The position numbers were made by a program, and so were the translations under genes. The notes beneath the pieces were generated by a model. It saw only the letters and a program-made list of their open reading frames with translations, was not told the DNA's origin and did no database searches. From the NCBI GenBank assembly GCA_964425755.1, contig CAYRNY010000005.1:163809-227808 (forward strand): 64,000 nucleotides of DNA. The letters are read 5' to 3'. Positions 32,420 through 40,515 of this stretch are shown here, in pieces. Position 1 is the stretch's first letter, and each line of letters starts with the position of its first letter. The stretch is from CAYRNY01 sp964425755. GTDB taxonomy: Bacteria; Chloroflexota; Anaerolineae; Aggregatilineales; Aggregatilineaceae.

Positions 32420-32448
32420 ATTGTAGCATAACTATGCCGGGCATGCCA
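32420..32448 (-). promoter_or_regulatory. Promoter of tRNA-His
   Basis: On the minus strand, TGGCAT (32443-32448), a 17-base spacer and TGC-TACAAT (-10 at 32420-32425). The predicted start is about five bases before the tRNA. Confidence 0.6.
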
Positions 32449-32525
32449 GACCGAGTTTTGGCGGGGCGCGAAATTACGCCGTGCAAAAGGGACGGTCGAC
32501 CCGGGGAAACAGGACTAAGCCGAGA

Positions 32526-33527
32526 ATGACCGCACAACACGACCAACAACCATCGCGTATCGTCTTCATGGGGACGCCGGAGTTTGCCGTGCCGGCGCTA
32601 CAAGCGCTGGTCGACGCGCCGCAATACGCCGTCGTGGGAGTCGTCACGCAGCCGGACCGCCCGGCAGGGCGCGGGCGCAAGCTCCAGATGCCGCCGGTCA
32701 AAGCAGCGGCCCTGTCGTCGGGCATTCCGGTGGTCCAGCCGGAGCAGCGCATCGACAAGACAAGCGCCTTCGATCAACTCGTGGCCTGGGAGCCGGATTT
32801 CCTGGTCGTGGTGGCGTTCGGGCAGATTTTGCGCCAGGTCGTGCTGGATGTCCCGCGCGTGATGCCGGTCAACGTGCACGCGTCGATCCTGCCGCGCTGG
32901 CGCGGCGCTGCGCCGATCCAGTACGCGATCAAGGCCGGCGACCTGTACACCGGCGTGACGACGATGCAGATGGACGCGGGCATGGATACCGGGCCGATCC
33001 TGTTGCAGGATTCGATCCCGATCCAGCCGGACGAAACCGGGCAGTCGCTGCATGACAAGCTCGCGGTGCTGGGCGCGCGGTTGGTCGTCGCCACGCTGGA
33101 CGGGGTGGTCGCGGGGCGCGTCACGCCGCAGCCGCAGCCGGAGTCCGAGGCGCTGGTCACCTACGCGCCGATGATCAAGAAGCAGGAAGGCGCGATCGAT
33201 TGGACGCAGCCCGCCGAAGCGATCGACCGGCACGTGCGCGCGTTTTATCCCTGGCCCGGCACGTACACGTACTGGAGCGGGCAGCGGCTCAAGATCATCG
33301 CCGGGAACGCGCTGCCGCACGATCTGAACGCGGCAGCGGGGCAGGTGCTGGACCTGCGCGGCACCGGCCTGGATGACGTGGGCGTGCTGGCGATCGGCAC
33401 CGGCGACGGGGTGTACATCCCGACCGAGTTGCAGCTCCCAGGGCGCAAGGCGCAGGACGTGACCGACTTCATCAATGGCATGCCGGAGATCATCGGGGCG
33501 ACGCTAGGATCGAAAGACGCGTCGTAG
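32526..33527 (+). CDS. fmt: Methionyl-tRNA formyltransferase
   Basis: The 333-residue product is typical for Fmt. The N-terminal formyltransferase domain opens IVFMGTPEFAVPALQALV, and the folate-site signature is VNVHASILPRWRGAAPIQ with the catalytic Asn/His/Asp set (Asp in MDAGMDTGPIL). The C-terminal OB-like tRNA-binding domain starts near 210 (EGAIDWTQPAEAIDRHVRAF). It formylates initiator Met-tRNA. ATG 32526 is preferred to an in-frame GTG at 32481 because the family starts here and AGGA lies upstream. The deformylase gene, often adjacent, is not present. Confidence 0.96.
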   Translation: MTAQHDQQPSRIVFMGTPEFAVPALQALVDAPQYAVVGVVTQPDRPAGRGRKLQMPPVKAAALSSGIPVVQPEQRIDKTSAFDQLVAWEPDFLVVVAFGQILRQVVLDVPRVMPVNVHASILPRWRGAAPIQYAIKAGDLYTGVTTMQMDAGMDTGPILLQDSIPIQPDETGQSLHDKLAVLGARLVVATLDGVVAGRVTPQPQPESEALVTYAPMIKKQEGAIDWTQPAEAIDRHVRAFYPWPGTYTYWSGQRLKIIAGNALPHDLNAAAGQVLDLRGTGLDDVGVLAIGTGDGVYIPTELQLPGRKAQDVTDFINGMPEIIGATLGSKDAS

Positions 33528-33558
33528 TCCGAACGGCGGCGCGGTTGTGCCCGCCCGG

Positions 33559-34086
33559 TCAGCCGTCCCAGCGCTCCCACCGCGTGACCGCGTCCAGCGG
33601 GCGGCGTCCTTCGGGGCGTGGCGGGCGGCGGCGCGGATCGTGGTCCGGGTGCGGGTAACCGAACGATATCAGCCAGGGAACGTCTCTGTCAGCGGGGATC
33701 GCGAGCGCGTCCCGCGCCACGGCTGGCTCGTAGATCGTGCCCATCACGGAACCGATCCCCAGGCTCCACGCGGCGAGCATCATGTTCTGGCTGGCCCGGC
33801 CCAGGTCGAAGGGTTTGGTCAGCGTCGGCGGGTCGTGGAGGTCGTCCACCACCAGCACCACCGCGAACGCCGCGCCGCCGACATGCGTGCACCAGGGACC
33901 GCATTCGGTGAGCGCTTGCAGCGCCTCGCGCCGGGTGACGATGATAAAGGTCCAGGGCTGCGTATTCTTTGCGGAACCGGAAAGCCGCCCCGCGTTGACG
34001 ATCGCCTCGATCTGCGCGTGCGGGACCGGTTCGTCGCTGAACTGCCGCACGGCGCGCCGGGTCTTGATTGCCTCTAAGAGATCCAT
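33559..34086 (-). CDS. Nitroreductase family FMN oxidoreductase
   Basis: The 175-residue product has the FMN-binding N-terminal motif TRRAVRQFSDEPV, SGSAKNTQPWTFIIV, and the second half SQNMMLAAWSLGIGSVMG with a typical PADRDVPWLISFGYP end. It reduces nitro compounds, quinones or flavins with NAD(P)H; a specific substrate is not evident. The C-terminus is Arg/Pro-rich (DHDPRRRPPRPEGRRPLD), as in related short nitroreductases. GGGAGGAA precedes ATG 34086. It is convergent with fmt. Confidence 0.92.
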   Translation of the reverse strand: MDLLEAIKTRRAVRQFSDEPVPHAQIEAIVNAGRLSGSAKNTQPWTFIIVTRREALQALTECGPWCTHVGGAAFAVVLVVDDLHDPPTLTKPFDLGRASQNMMLAAWSLGIGSVMGTIYEPAVARDALAIPADRDVPWLISFGYPHPDHDPRRRPPRPEGRRPLDAVTRWERWDG

Positions 34087-34195
34087 TGTTTCCTCCCGTT
34101 AGTGATCCGGTTGTGTCTCGTGATTATGCGTGTGGGCGGATACTGTCTCGATCATAACAGATCGGGGCAGAGCGGGGGGACAATCTGCATAAGGC

Positions 34196-34219
34196 GGGGC
34201 GCATCACATGACGCGCCCC
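34196..34219 (-). terminator. GC hairpin downstream of the 609-residue protein gene
   Basis: A 7-bp stem, GGGGCGC (34196-34202) with GCGCCCC (34213-34219), just past the minus-strand stop. Only two T follow in that direction. Confidence 0.45.
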
Positions 34220-34235
34220 GGTTTGCGGCGGCGGC

Positions 34236-36065
34236 TTACTGGTCCCCGTTCGCGCCGGTCGCGTTATCGTTGCTGTGCGACGCATCCGCGGCGGGGACGG
34301 TGAGCGACGCGCTGTGCAGTTCCGGCGGGGGCGGGGTCGTGGCGGGATACCCGGCATCCAGCCGCGTGAGTTCCCGGCGGAAGATGCGGCGCAGCGTGGC
34401 GATAGCGGTCGCGTAGGTCGGTTCCATGCCGAGATAGCTCAGGCGGCCCGCGCCCAGCGTGCGCCCCTCGTAACGCGGCGTGTCACTGGCGTAGTGCACG
34501 AACCCGACATCAAACGGCGCGATGTACAGGTTGACGATCTCGTCGATCGGGTGGCGCTGGGCGCGTACCATCTCGTAGATCGCCGATAGATACGGCCCGG
34601 ACTCCATCTCGACGATCGAATAGCCCTCGCGGTAAAACACGTCCATGTACTGCGCGTTCTGCAGGAACGTGCCGCGCACCGAGACGGCCTTCTGGTTGTC
34701 CAGCACGCTGCTGCTGGTCAGGTACGGGACCAGGTTGGACGCGTTAAAGCAGTTGGCGAACAGGTACGAGTTCTGGCTGTGCTCGTCGTAGACGACGTTG
34801 GCGATCATCACGTCACCCACGCGCGCGTTGAGCGTGGCCGCCTTGCCGATCACGTAGATGCCTTGCATCCGTGAGACGTACTGGCTGATCTTCGCCAGCA
34901 TGTGGTACGCCGCCATGCCTAGCGGGTAATCGATGTTCACGATCAGGGCGTCGCTGTCTTTCAGGCGCGCCAACTCGTCGCGGTCCGCGCACAGCAGGCG
35001 CGAATCGACACGTTCAAAGTCGATCGCCCCGAGTTCGATCACCTGGGCCTCGATCTCGAACCCGTGCAGGCTCTCCACCCGCGTGATCCCGCTGTCGGCT
35101 TCGGCGGCCAGGCGGCGCTTGTCGGCCTCCGGCTGTGTGGTGTAGCGGCGCAGGGCGTAGTACAGGAAGTTGTTTTTGTTGTTCAGCTCGTCGCGCACGC
35201 GCACGTAATCGTATTCGGCGGTCAGGCCGGGGTCGCCCGCGCGCTCCACGAACTCGAAGATCTGCGCTTCCTCTTCCAGCGCGAACCCGCTAACGAGGTT
35301 CGGGATCGCGTGCACGTTGCTGGACACGAAGTACACCGGGCGATCTTCGACATCGGCCCGCGACTGCTGGCGCACGTTGGCCCACCAGCTTGAGGTGGCG
35401 CGCTGGTAGTTGATGTAGGCGCTTGCCAGCAGGCGCACGCCGAATTTCTTGGGCGCGGCGGCGATCTTCTTCAGGGTGGGGATCATCTGTTCGCCCCATG
35501 CGGCCTGCAGGCGGCTGAGGTCATCGGCGGACATGCTCAGCGCGCGGGCCAGGTCGGCGGTGCGGCCCAGCGATGCGTCGGCGCTGTAGGCGGCGAGAAC
35601 GGCCTGCGCCCCGACGTTGCGCAAGGTGGCGTGGAGCTTGTTCCATTCGATCTGGTACGCGACCAGCATCGGGATCAAGTCGTCGATATCCGAGCGGCTG
35701 GCGATGTACGCGGCGAGCGTGCCCTTGCCGTCGTAGCTCATGCGGCGGCGGCGTGCGGCAGCCGTGACGGTCTGCCAGTGCTCGACGTCGGAATAACCGT
35801 GATCGTGGAAGACGCGATCGGTCTGGCCCATGACGACGACATCAACATCCGCGATGCAACCCGGCAGGCGCATCACGGCGTAAAACAGCGCGGCGGCATC
35901 CGGCAACGGCTGGCGGGCGTTGACGTGAAGCGACGAATTCATCGCCAGATGCGCTTCGATCAGCGCGTCGAGTTGCACGGCATTGCTCGAACGCAGCAGG
36001 GAATAGTATGTGCGGATGTAAAGCGCGATCTCTTCGCTGCCTGTTTTCGGTACCGTACGGTCCAT
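34236..36065 (-). CDS. Large protein with a nucleoside-phosphorylase-like C-terminal domain
   Basis: The 609-residue product has an all-helical first half (about 1-250, for example EIALYIRTYYSLLRSSNAV) and a second half resembling purine-nucleoside phosphorylase/MTAN proteins. That part has SDALIVNIDYPLGMAAYHML, YVIGKAATLNARVGDVMIAN, VSVRGTFLQNAQYMDVF and SIVEMESGPYLSAIYE; the last corresponds to the ME-acid motif of the family. A Ser/Asn/Pro tail ends it. I cannot name the family, and the helical part is unknown to me. GAAGGG lies before ATG 36065. It is monocistronic on the minus strand. Confidence 0.7.
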   Translation of the reverse strand: MDRTVPKTGSEEIALYIRTYYSLLRSSNAVQLDALIEAHLAMNSSLHVNARQPLPDAAALFYAVMRLPGCIADVDVVVMGQTDRVFHDHGYSDVEHWQTVTAAARRRRMSYDGKGTLAAYIASRSDIDDLIPMLVAYQIEWNKLHATLRNVGAQAVLAAYSADASLGRTADLARALSMSADDLSRLQAAWGEQMIPTLKKIAAAPKKFGVRLLASAYINYQRATSSWWANVRQQSRADVEDRPVYFVSSNVHAIPNLVSGFALEEEAQIFEFVERAGDPGLTAEYDYVRVRDELNNKNNFLYYALRRYTTQPEADKRRLAAEADSGITRVESLHGFEIEAQVIELGAIDFERVDSRLLCADRDELARLKDSDALIVNIDYPLGMAAYHMLAKISQYVSRMQGIYVIGKAATLNARVGDVMIANVVYDEHSQNSYLFANCFNASNLVPYLTSSSVLDNQKAVSVRGTFLQNAQYMDVFYREGYSIVEMESGPYLSAIYEMVRAQRHPIDEIVNLYIAPFDVGFVHYASDTPRYEGRTLGAGRLSYLGMEPTYATAIATLRRIFRRELTRLDAGYPATTPPPPELHSASLTVPAADASHSNDNATGANGDQ

Positions 36066-36224
36066 AGAATGTGTCAGCCCTTCTGAATAGTGGCAATCCT
36101 GGCGATAGCATCGACGGTGCTGGCGGGACTCTTGTGTTGTTGTGTTCAGGTTCAATTGTACGGGATCGCGCCGGTGTGTGCCCATGCCTTTTGCCGCCAG
36201 CCAGGGGCCGCGATCTGGCTGGTC

Positions 36225-36755
36225 CTACACCGGGATCACACCAACCCCGATCCCCAGTGCCACACAGAGCACCAACAGGGCCAGCACCGCGATCAGGACG
36301 CGCCGCCTGCGGCGGGCATAATGTGGCTGGCGCGGCGGGCGCGGCTGTGGGACCGGTGTCGGCGTTTTGAGCAGGCTCAGTGCGGACGGCAGTTCGTTAA
36401 GCAACAGGCGCAGCACGGTGCTGTACTCCTGCGCGGAGTCGATCACCGCTGCGCCCTGGGCGTAACGTGGCAGGTCGCCGGGGGTATGCTGGAGCACGAT
36501 GAACGGCTTGTTGCCGCGCAGCGCCAGCACTCCTTCGTGCCGCGTGCCCGTGCGGCGGCCCTCTTCCGGCGACAGGATCATGATCAACGCGCCGGATGCG
36601 CGGATCGCGCGCCGGGTCTCGCCGGCCCAGGCCGGTGAGCCGGGGTTGCCGACCGCGTCGATAAACACCGTGTAGCCCCGTTCTTGCAGGTCTTCGACCA
36701 GCCGGTGCGCGAACGCGCGCTCGCTTTCTGGATAGCTGATGTAGATCGGTCGCAT
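36225..36755 (-). CDS. Tail-anchored TIR-domain protein
   Basis: The 176-residue product has a TIR_2 domain at residues 1-125: IYISYPESERAFAHRLVEDL, YTVFIDAVG, AWAGETRRAIRASGALIMIL, then SPEEGRRTGTRHEG, with E74 where TIR NADases have the catalytic Glu. After a Pro/Thr linker and four to five Arg comes one C-terminal helix (VLIAVLALLVLCVALGIGVG). The TIR domain therefore faces the cytoplasm. The ATG at 36755 has no strong ribosome-binding site. It lies 112 bases past the metallopeptidase gene on the same strand. Its partners are unknown. Confidence 0.75.
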   Translation of the reverse strand: MRPIYISYPESERAFAHRLVEDLQERGYTVFIDAVGNPGSPAWAGETRRAIRASGALIMILSPEEGRRTGTRHEGVLALRGNKPFIVLQHTPGDLPRYAQGAAVIDSAQEYSTVLRLLLNELPSALSLLKTPTPVPQPRPPRQPHYARRRRRVLIAVLALLVLCVALGIGVGVIPV

Positions 36756-36867
36756 TGTGTCACGTCTGAATTGCCAGGGGTCGGTTGGCCCCGGTCTGGC
36801 TGTGCGGCGTATTCGGCCACCCGGATCCGCTGCGCTGGTGACCAGGAACCAACCGCGACTGGCGTGT

Positions 36868-38457
36868 TTATTGCGCAAACTTGGCGACAAAATGATCCGG
36901 GTTGAGCGCTTCGCCCGTCGCCACTTCGAGCGCGGCGTTCCAGTGCAGCGTGTTACCTAGATTGTACACCTTTTCCTGGAAGAACTGGCCGGCTTCGGGC
37001 CGCCCGACGACGCCCCCGACGTTCTCGCGCAGCCAGTTTTCCCACTGGACCGACATCATGCGGCCCAGCAGGTAATTTTGGTAATAGGCCGGGGCCAGCG
37101 CGATGTGGTACTTGGTGGCCCAGTCAGGCTGGCTCGCGCGGCCTTCAGGTGTGTTGAGCAGTTGGTAGCGTTCGACCAGTTCCCACCACGCGGTGTTGAG
37201 ATCGCGTGCGGGGTCCTCATAAAGCAGGCGCTCGAAGTTGACCACGACCATCACCCAGCGCGCGAAGATCAGCTCCTGCAGGCGCATGTGCTCGAACCCG
37301 GCGGTCGCTACGGCGCTGGCCTGTGCGGACGAGATGCCGAGCACCTGTTCGTGCCATTCCGGATCGAGCGTCTCCGCGCCCATGAGCAGCGCCATCGACT
37401 CGGTGCTCAGGATGTGCGGGAACGTGCGCAGCAGCCAGGGCAGGTCGTGCGGGATCGATTTGTCGTAGACGGCGTGGCCCAGTTCGTGCAGGATCGTCTC
37501 GGCCCAGCGCAGCGTGGGTTGGAGGTTGCACAACACGCGCACATCGCCTTCGCGGTCCACGTGCATGCAGAAGGCATGCTGGTCCTTGCCGTCGCGCTCG
37601 TACAGGTCGCTGCGCTGGAGGATGTCGCGCACGTCCATGCCCAGCCCGTCGTAGGTTTTGATCGCCAACGCCACAAGGTCCTGGTCTTTGAAAACGGCGT
37701 CAAAGTCAAACTCGCCCACCATCGGCGCCTTTTGAAAAAAGGGCTCTGAATAATGCCAGGGCATCAGCTCGTCCACCGGGACGCTGTAACGTTCGGCAAG
37801 TTCGGCATCCATCGCCGCTTTCGCACGGCGGAACGGTGCCTCGGTTTTGGCGGCCAGATCGTCGAGCAAGGCATACAGCCAGTCGGGGTCGAGTTCGTTG
37901 AACGTCAGGCTCATATGGTGGAAGTTGGGATAACCCATGTTGTGGGCGGCCTCGTTGCGCAGTTCCGCGAGGCGGCGAATCTGGTCGGCGACCAGCGGGC
38001 CGATCGCTTTGCTGGCGGTCCAGGCGGCGCGCCGCACGGCGGAGTCGGTTTCCGTGCGCAGGATGTCCACGATAGCGTTTGCGGTCATGCGCTGCCCGTC
38101 GATTTCGGCGCGGAAGTTGGTGTAAGCGTCGTCGAGCGTTTTCGCCAGCGCGGTCATTTCATCGATCGTGGCGGGATCGCGCTGCCCGTTGGCGTACTCC
38201 AGGTGCAGCACGCGCAGCATCCGCGCGAGGTACGCGTCGTCGCCCGCGCTGCCGTCCTCGTCCCAGGTCTTGTACTGCCGGTAGGCATCCGCGTCGGCCC
38301 AGAAGCGCATCCACGCGCCGCGTGCCTGGGCGGCCCGTTCGAGCGCGGCAGCGGTGCCGGTGGTCGCGGCCTGCCAACCGGCCAGGTTAAGCTCGATGTA
38401 TAGCTCGCGTACGCGCGCGGTGGTCTGTTCCACTGCGGACCAGATGTCATCCGTCAT
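36868..38457 (-). CDS. M2/M3-like zinc metallopeptidase
   Basis: The 529-residue product is helical throughout, like M2 (ACE) and M3 (oligopeptidase F) enzymes. The zinc site is TILHELGHAVYDKSIP with the third ligand in HILSTESMALLMG, and the C-terminal ALAPAYYQNYLLGRMM is typical of this clan. It likely cleaves short peptides in the cytoplasm, as no signal peptide is present. Placement between M2 and M3 is uncertain. GAGGGAA precedes ATG 38457. A hairpin, GTTTGCCC with GGGCAAAC, sits in its leader at 38481-38500. Confidence 0.85.
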   Translation of the reverse strand: MTDDIWSAVEQTTARVRELYIELNLAGWQAATTGTAAALERAAQARGAWMRFWADADAYRQYKTWDEDGSAGDDAYLARMLRVLHLEYANGQRDPATIDEMTALAKTLDDAYTNFRAEIDGQRMTANAIVDILRTETDSAVRRAAWTASKAIGPLVADQIRRLAELRNEAAHNMGYPNFHHMSLTFNELDPDWLYALLDDLAAKTEAPFRRAKAAMDAELAERYSVPVDELMPWHYSEPFFQKAPMVGEFDFDAVFKDQDLVALAIKTYDGLGMDVRDILQRSDLYERDGKDQHAFCMHVDREGDVRVLCNLQPTLRWAETILHELGHAVYDKSIPHDLPWLLRTFPHILSTESMALLMGAETLDPEWHEQVLGISSAQASAVATAGFEHMRLQELIFARWVMVVVNFERLLYEDPARDLNTAWWELVERYQLLNTPEGRASQPDWATKYHIALAPAYYQNYLLGRMMSVQWENWLRENVGGVVGRPEAGQFFQEKVYNLGNTLHWNAALEVATGEALNPDHFVAKFAQ

Positions 38458-39002
38458 CGGTGGTTCCCTCGTTTCTGTTAGTTTGCCCTCTCGGGCAAAA
38501 CGTCATTCGTGCTTGGCACGCTCGGATTCGAGGGCGCGTGTTGCGTTCGCGCCGCGCTGCCTGCGGTCCCGACGCTGTGATCCTGTTGCCCCGATCTCCG
38601 AACACACCCGTTCAAGCGTTGCTGCTGCTGGTTGAGAGTGCGCACAAAGCGCAAAAAACGCACAACGTATACCACAAAGTGAACGGAAAATCGAAGACCA
38701 TACGGGCGGCCATTCCAGCCGGGGTGTGTCAGCGGTGTACAACCGCCGGCGACACGGCCAGTTTCGGCGCGGTTTGGGCTCCCTGGTTTCTGTTTTTTGG
38801 TTTGAAAATCGTTAGGAAGAGTGACCTTTAGGGGTTAGCAAGTGGTTATAGAAAGGGTGTACTTTGCGTAAGTAGACCTCGCATGCAAGCGCAACCCTAA
38901 TGATTTTTAAAGCAGATTCCCACCATCAGCCGCTTTCAGCATATTGCCGCTTACGGTACAATGTCATTACACTGCTTACTATCCCGCAAAGGAAGCTTGA
39001 GC
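38458..39002. other. 545-base divergent intergenic region
   Basis: The region lies between the metallopeptidase (minus) and the histidine kinase (plus). It holds the leader hairpin at 38482-38499 and a more AT-rich stretch (38640-38900). A -10-like TACAAT lies at 38957-38962, with TTCAGC 16 bases before it. No coding frame of good character was seen. Confidence 0.5.
38935..38962 (+). promoter_or_regulatory. Possible promoter of the histidine kinase gene
   Basis: TTCAGC (38935-38940), a 16-base spacer and TACAAT (38957-38962). It overlaps an in-frame ATG at 38961, which argues for the downstream GTG start. Confidence 0.35.
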
Positions 39003-40190
39003 GTGGTATCACTCTCTGGCCTGCCGGATAACACGATCCCGTTGCCCCCTGGGCTTCAGACGGCGACCGTCTTGATCGCCGATTCTGATACCCGCTCGAC
39101 GCGCGCGCTCCAGCGCCCGCTGGAGGATGGCGGGTACTCTGTGCTGCTGGCGCGGTCCGGGCGGCAGACGCTGCAAACCGTGTACGACCGGCGGCCCGAC
39201 CTGGTGTTGTTGGGCAGCCACCTGCCTGAGGGAGATGGTCACGCGATCTGCGAGCAAATCAAGTCGGACCAGAATCTCGGCTTTCTGCCGGTGATCCTGC
39301 TGGCGGACGATGCGCCGGATATCGCGCAGCCTAACGGCAGCTTTGACCTGGCCCCAGACGCGGTGATGCTCAAACCGGTGGACACGGCGGAGCTGGCGAC
39401 CTGGCTGAAGACCATGCTCCAGCTCAAGGCGCAGTTTGACCGCAAGCTTGACCGGCTTGCTGCCGAGATGCGGCGGTTGGAAGTGCTGCGCTCGGAGATC
39501 ATCACCAACATCTCGCACGAACTCGGTACGCCGCTGCTGCAGGTGAAGTCGGCGATATCACTGCTGGCGGAAGACGTCACGCAGCACGGCACGCCGGAGC
39601 AGGCGCGCGTAGCGGACATGGCGACGCAGGCGCTGGCCCGGCTGGAACACGAGGTGAACAACATCCGGCAGTTGGCGCGCACACACGATATTCGCCTGGG
39701 GCCGGTCATGCTGGCGGAGGCGGTTCAGCGGGCGCTGCGGCACCTGGAGCGCAGCTGGAAATCACGCGATGCGGTCGGGCGCGTCGAGATGCGGCTGCCG
39801 CCCGATCTGCCGTTTGTGCTGGCTGACAAACGCGCGCTGGCGCGCCTGTTGCAGGTGTTGATCGATAATGCGCTCAAGTTCAGCCCGCCCGACTCCCCGG
39901 TTTACGTGCAGGCGAAGGAACTGGACAGCGCGCGGGTCTGGGTCGGCGTGCAGGATTATGGGATCGGCATTTCGGACGCGGAGCACGAGCACATCTTCGA
40001 GCCGTTTTATAAGGTCGATGCGTCCGCGACCCAGCCCTACGGCGGGTCCGGGGCAGGGTTGGCACTGGCGACGTTGCTCGCCAGCGGGATGAACGTCACG
40101 ATAATGGTGGACAGCACGCCGGGTGAAGGTAGCACGTTCTCGTTTGTGCTGCTCGCCGCTGACCTCGACGCGCCGGCTGTGGCGGAATAG
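39003..40190 (+). CDS. Histidine kinase with an N-terminal pseudo-receiver domain
   Basis: The 395-residue product has a receiver-like domain at about 20-140 (ATVLIADSDTRS, DAVMLKPVDTAE). The phospho-acceptor position reads LVLLGSHLPEGDG, so Gly71 replaces Asp. A HisKA follows with ISHELGTPLLQ (His near 172). The HATPase has VLIDNALKFSP, QDYGIGISDAEHEHIFEPF and GGSGAGLALA. No membrane helix. A response-regulator gene is not adjacent. GTG at 39003 is chosen because AAAGGAAG lies upstream and because the -10 site covers the earlier ATG at 38961. Confidence 0.85.
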   Translation: MVSLSGLPDNTIPLPPGLQTATVLIADSDTRSTRALQRPLEDGGYSVLLARSGRQTLQTVYDRRPDLVLLGSHLPEGDGHAICEQIKSDQNLGFLPVILLADDAPDIAQPNGSFDLAPDAVMLKPVDTAELATWLKTMLQLKAQFDRKLDRLAAEMRRLEVLRSEIITNISHELGTPLLQVKSAISLLAEDVTQHGTPEQARVADMATQALARLEHEVNNIRQLARTHDIRLGPVMLAEAVQRALRHLERSWKSRDAVGRVEMRLPPDLPFVLADKRALARLLQVLIDNALKFSPPDSPVYVQAKELDSARVWVGVQDYGIGISDAEHEHIFEPFYKVDASATQPYGGSGAGLALATLLASGMNVTIMVDSTPGEGSTFSFVLLAADLDAPAVAE

Positions 40191-40286
40191 GGCGCTGGGG
40201 GTGCGCTGGCGCTCGCGTGAATTCCCGCCGCATCTCAGGCGTCGCGCCGCATTCGATTAACCCTTTCCCAAACGCGGGTTGCCTTT

Positions 40287-40292
40287 TATAAT
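40287..40292 (+). promoter_or_regulatory. -10 box of tRNA-Leu
   Basis: A perfect TATAAT 17 bases before the tRNA; the -35 (TTTCCC at 40264) is weak. Confidence 0.5.
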
Positions 40293-40308
40293 TGATCGCC
40301 AACGCCGA

Positions 40309-40390
40309 GGGGGAGTGGCGGAATTGGCAGACGCGCATGACTTAGGATCATGTGGAGCGATCCGTGTGGGTTCGAGTCCCACCTTCCCCA
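40309..40390 (+). tRNA. tRNA-Leu (TAG)
   Basis: A class II tRNA of 82 bases. The acceptor is GGGGGAG with CTTCCCC. The D-arm contains TGGCGGAATTGGCAGACGC. The anticodon loop is CTTAGGA (anticodon TAG) on a CATGA/TCATG stem. A short variable arm (TGGAGCGATCC) and a T arm with GGTTCGAGTCC follow. CCA is not encoded. It reads CUA codons. Confidence 0.95.
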
Positions 40391-40397
40391 TAGCGCG

Positions 40398-40424
40398 GGG
40401 CGCATCGAGTGCGCCCTGTTTTTT
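40398..40424 (+). terminator. Rho-independent terminator of tRNA-Leu
   Basis: GGGCGC (40398-40403) with GCGCCC (40411-40416), a 7-base loop, then a run of T to 40424. Confidence 0.85.
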
Positions 40425-40477
40425 GCGTTAGATACCCGTCAGAACGGCGGCAACGTATGGTCGCTGATCACCCGAAA

Positions 40478-40486
40478 TGTTATAAT
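40478..40486 (+). promoter_or_regulatory. Extended -10 promoter of tig
   Basis: TGT followed by TATAAT (40481-40486). Transcription would start near 40493, about 23 bases before the ATG. Confidence 0.55.
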
Positions 40487-40515
40487 CGCGTCACCGCGAG
40501 TAAGCGAAGGATATC

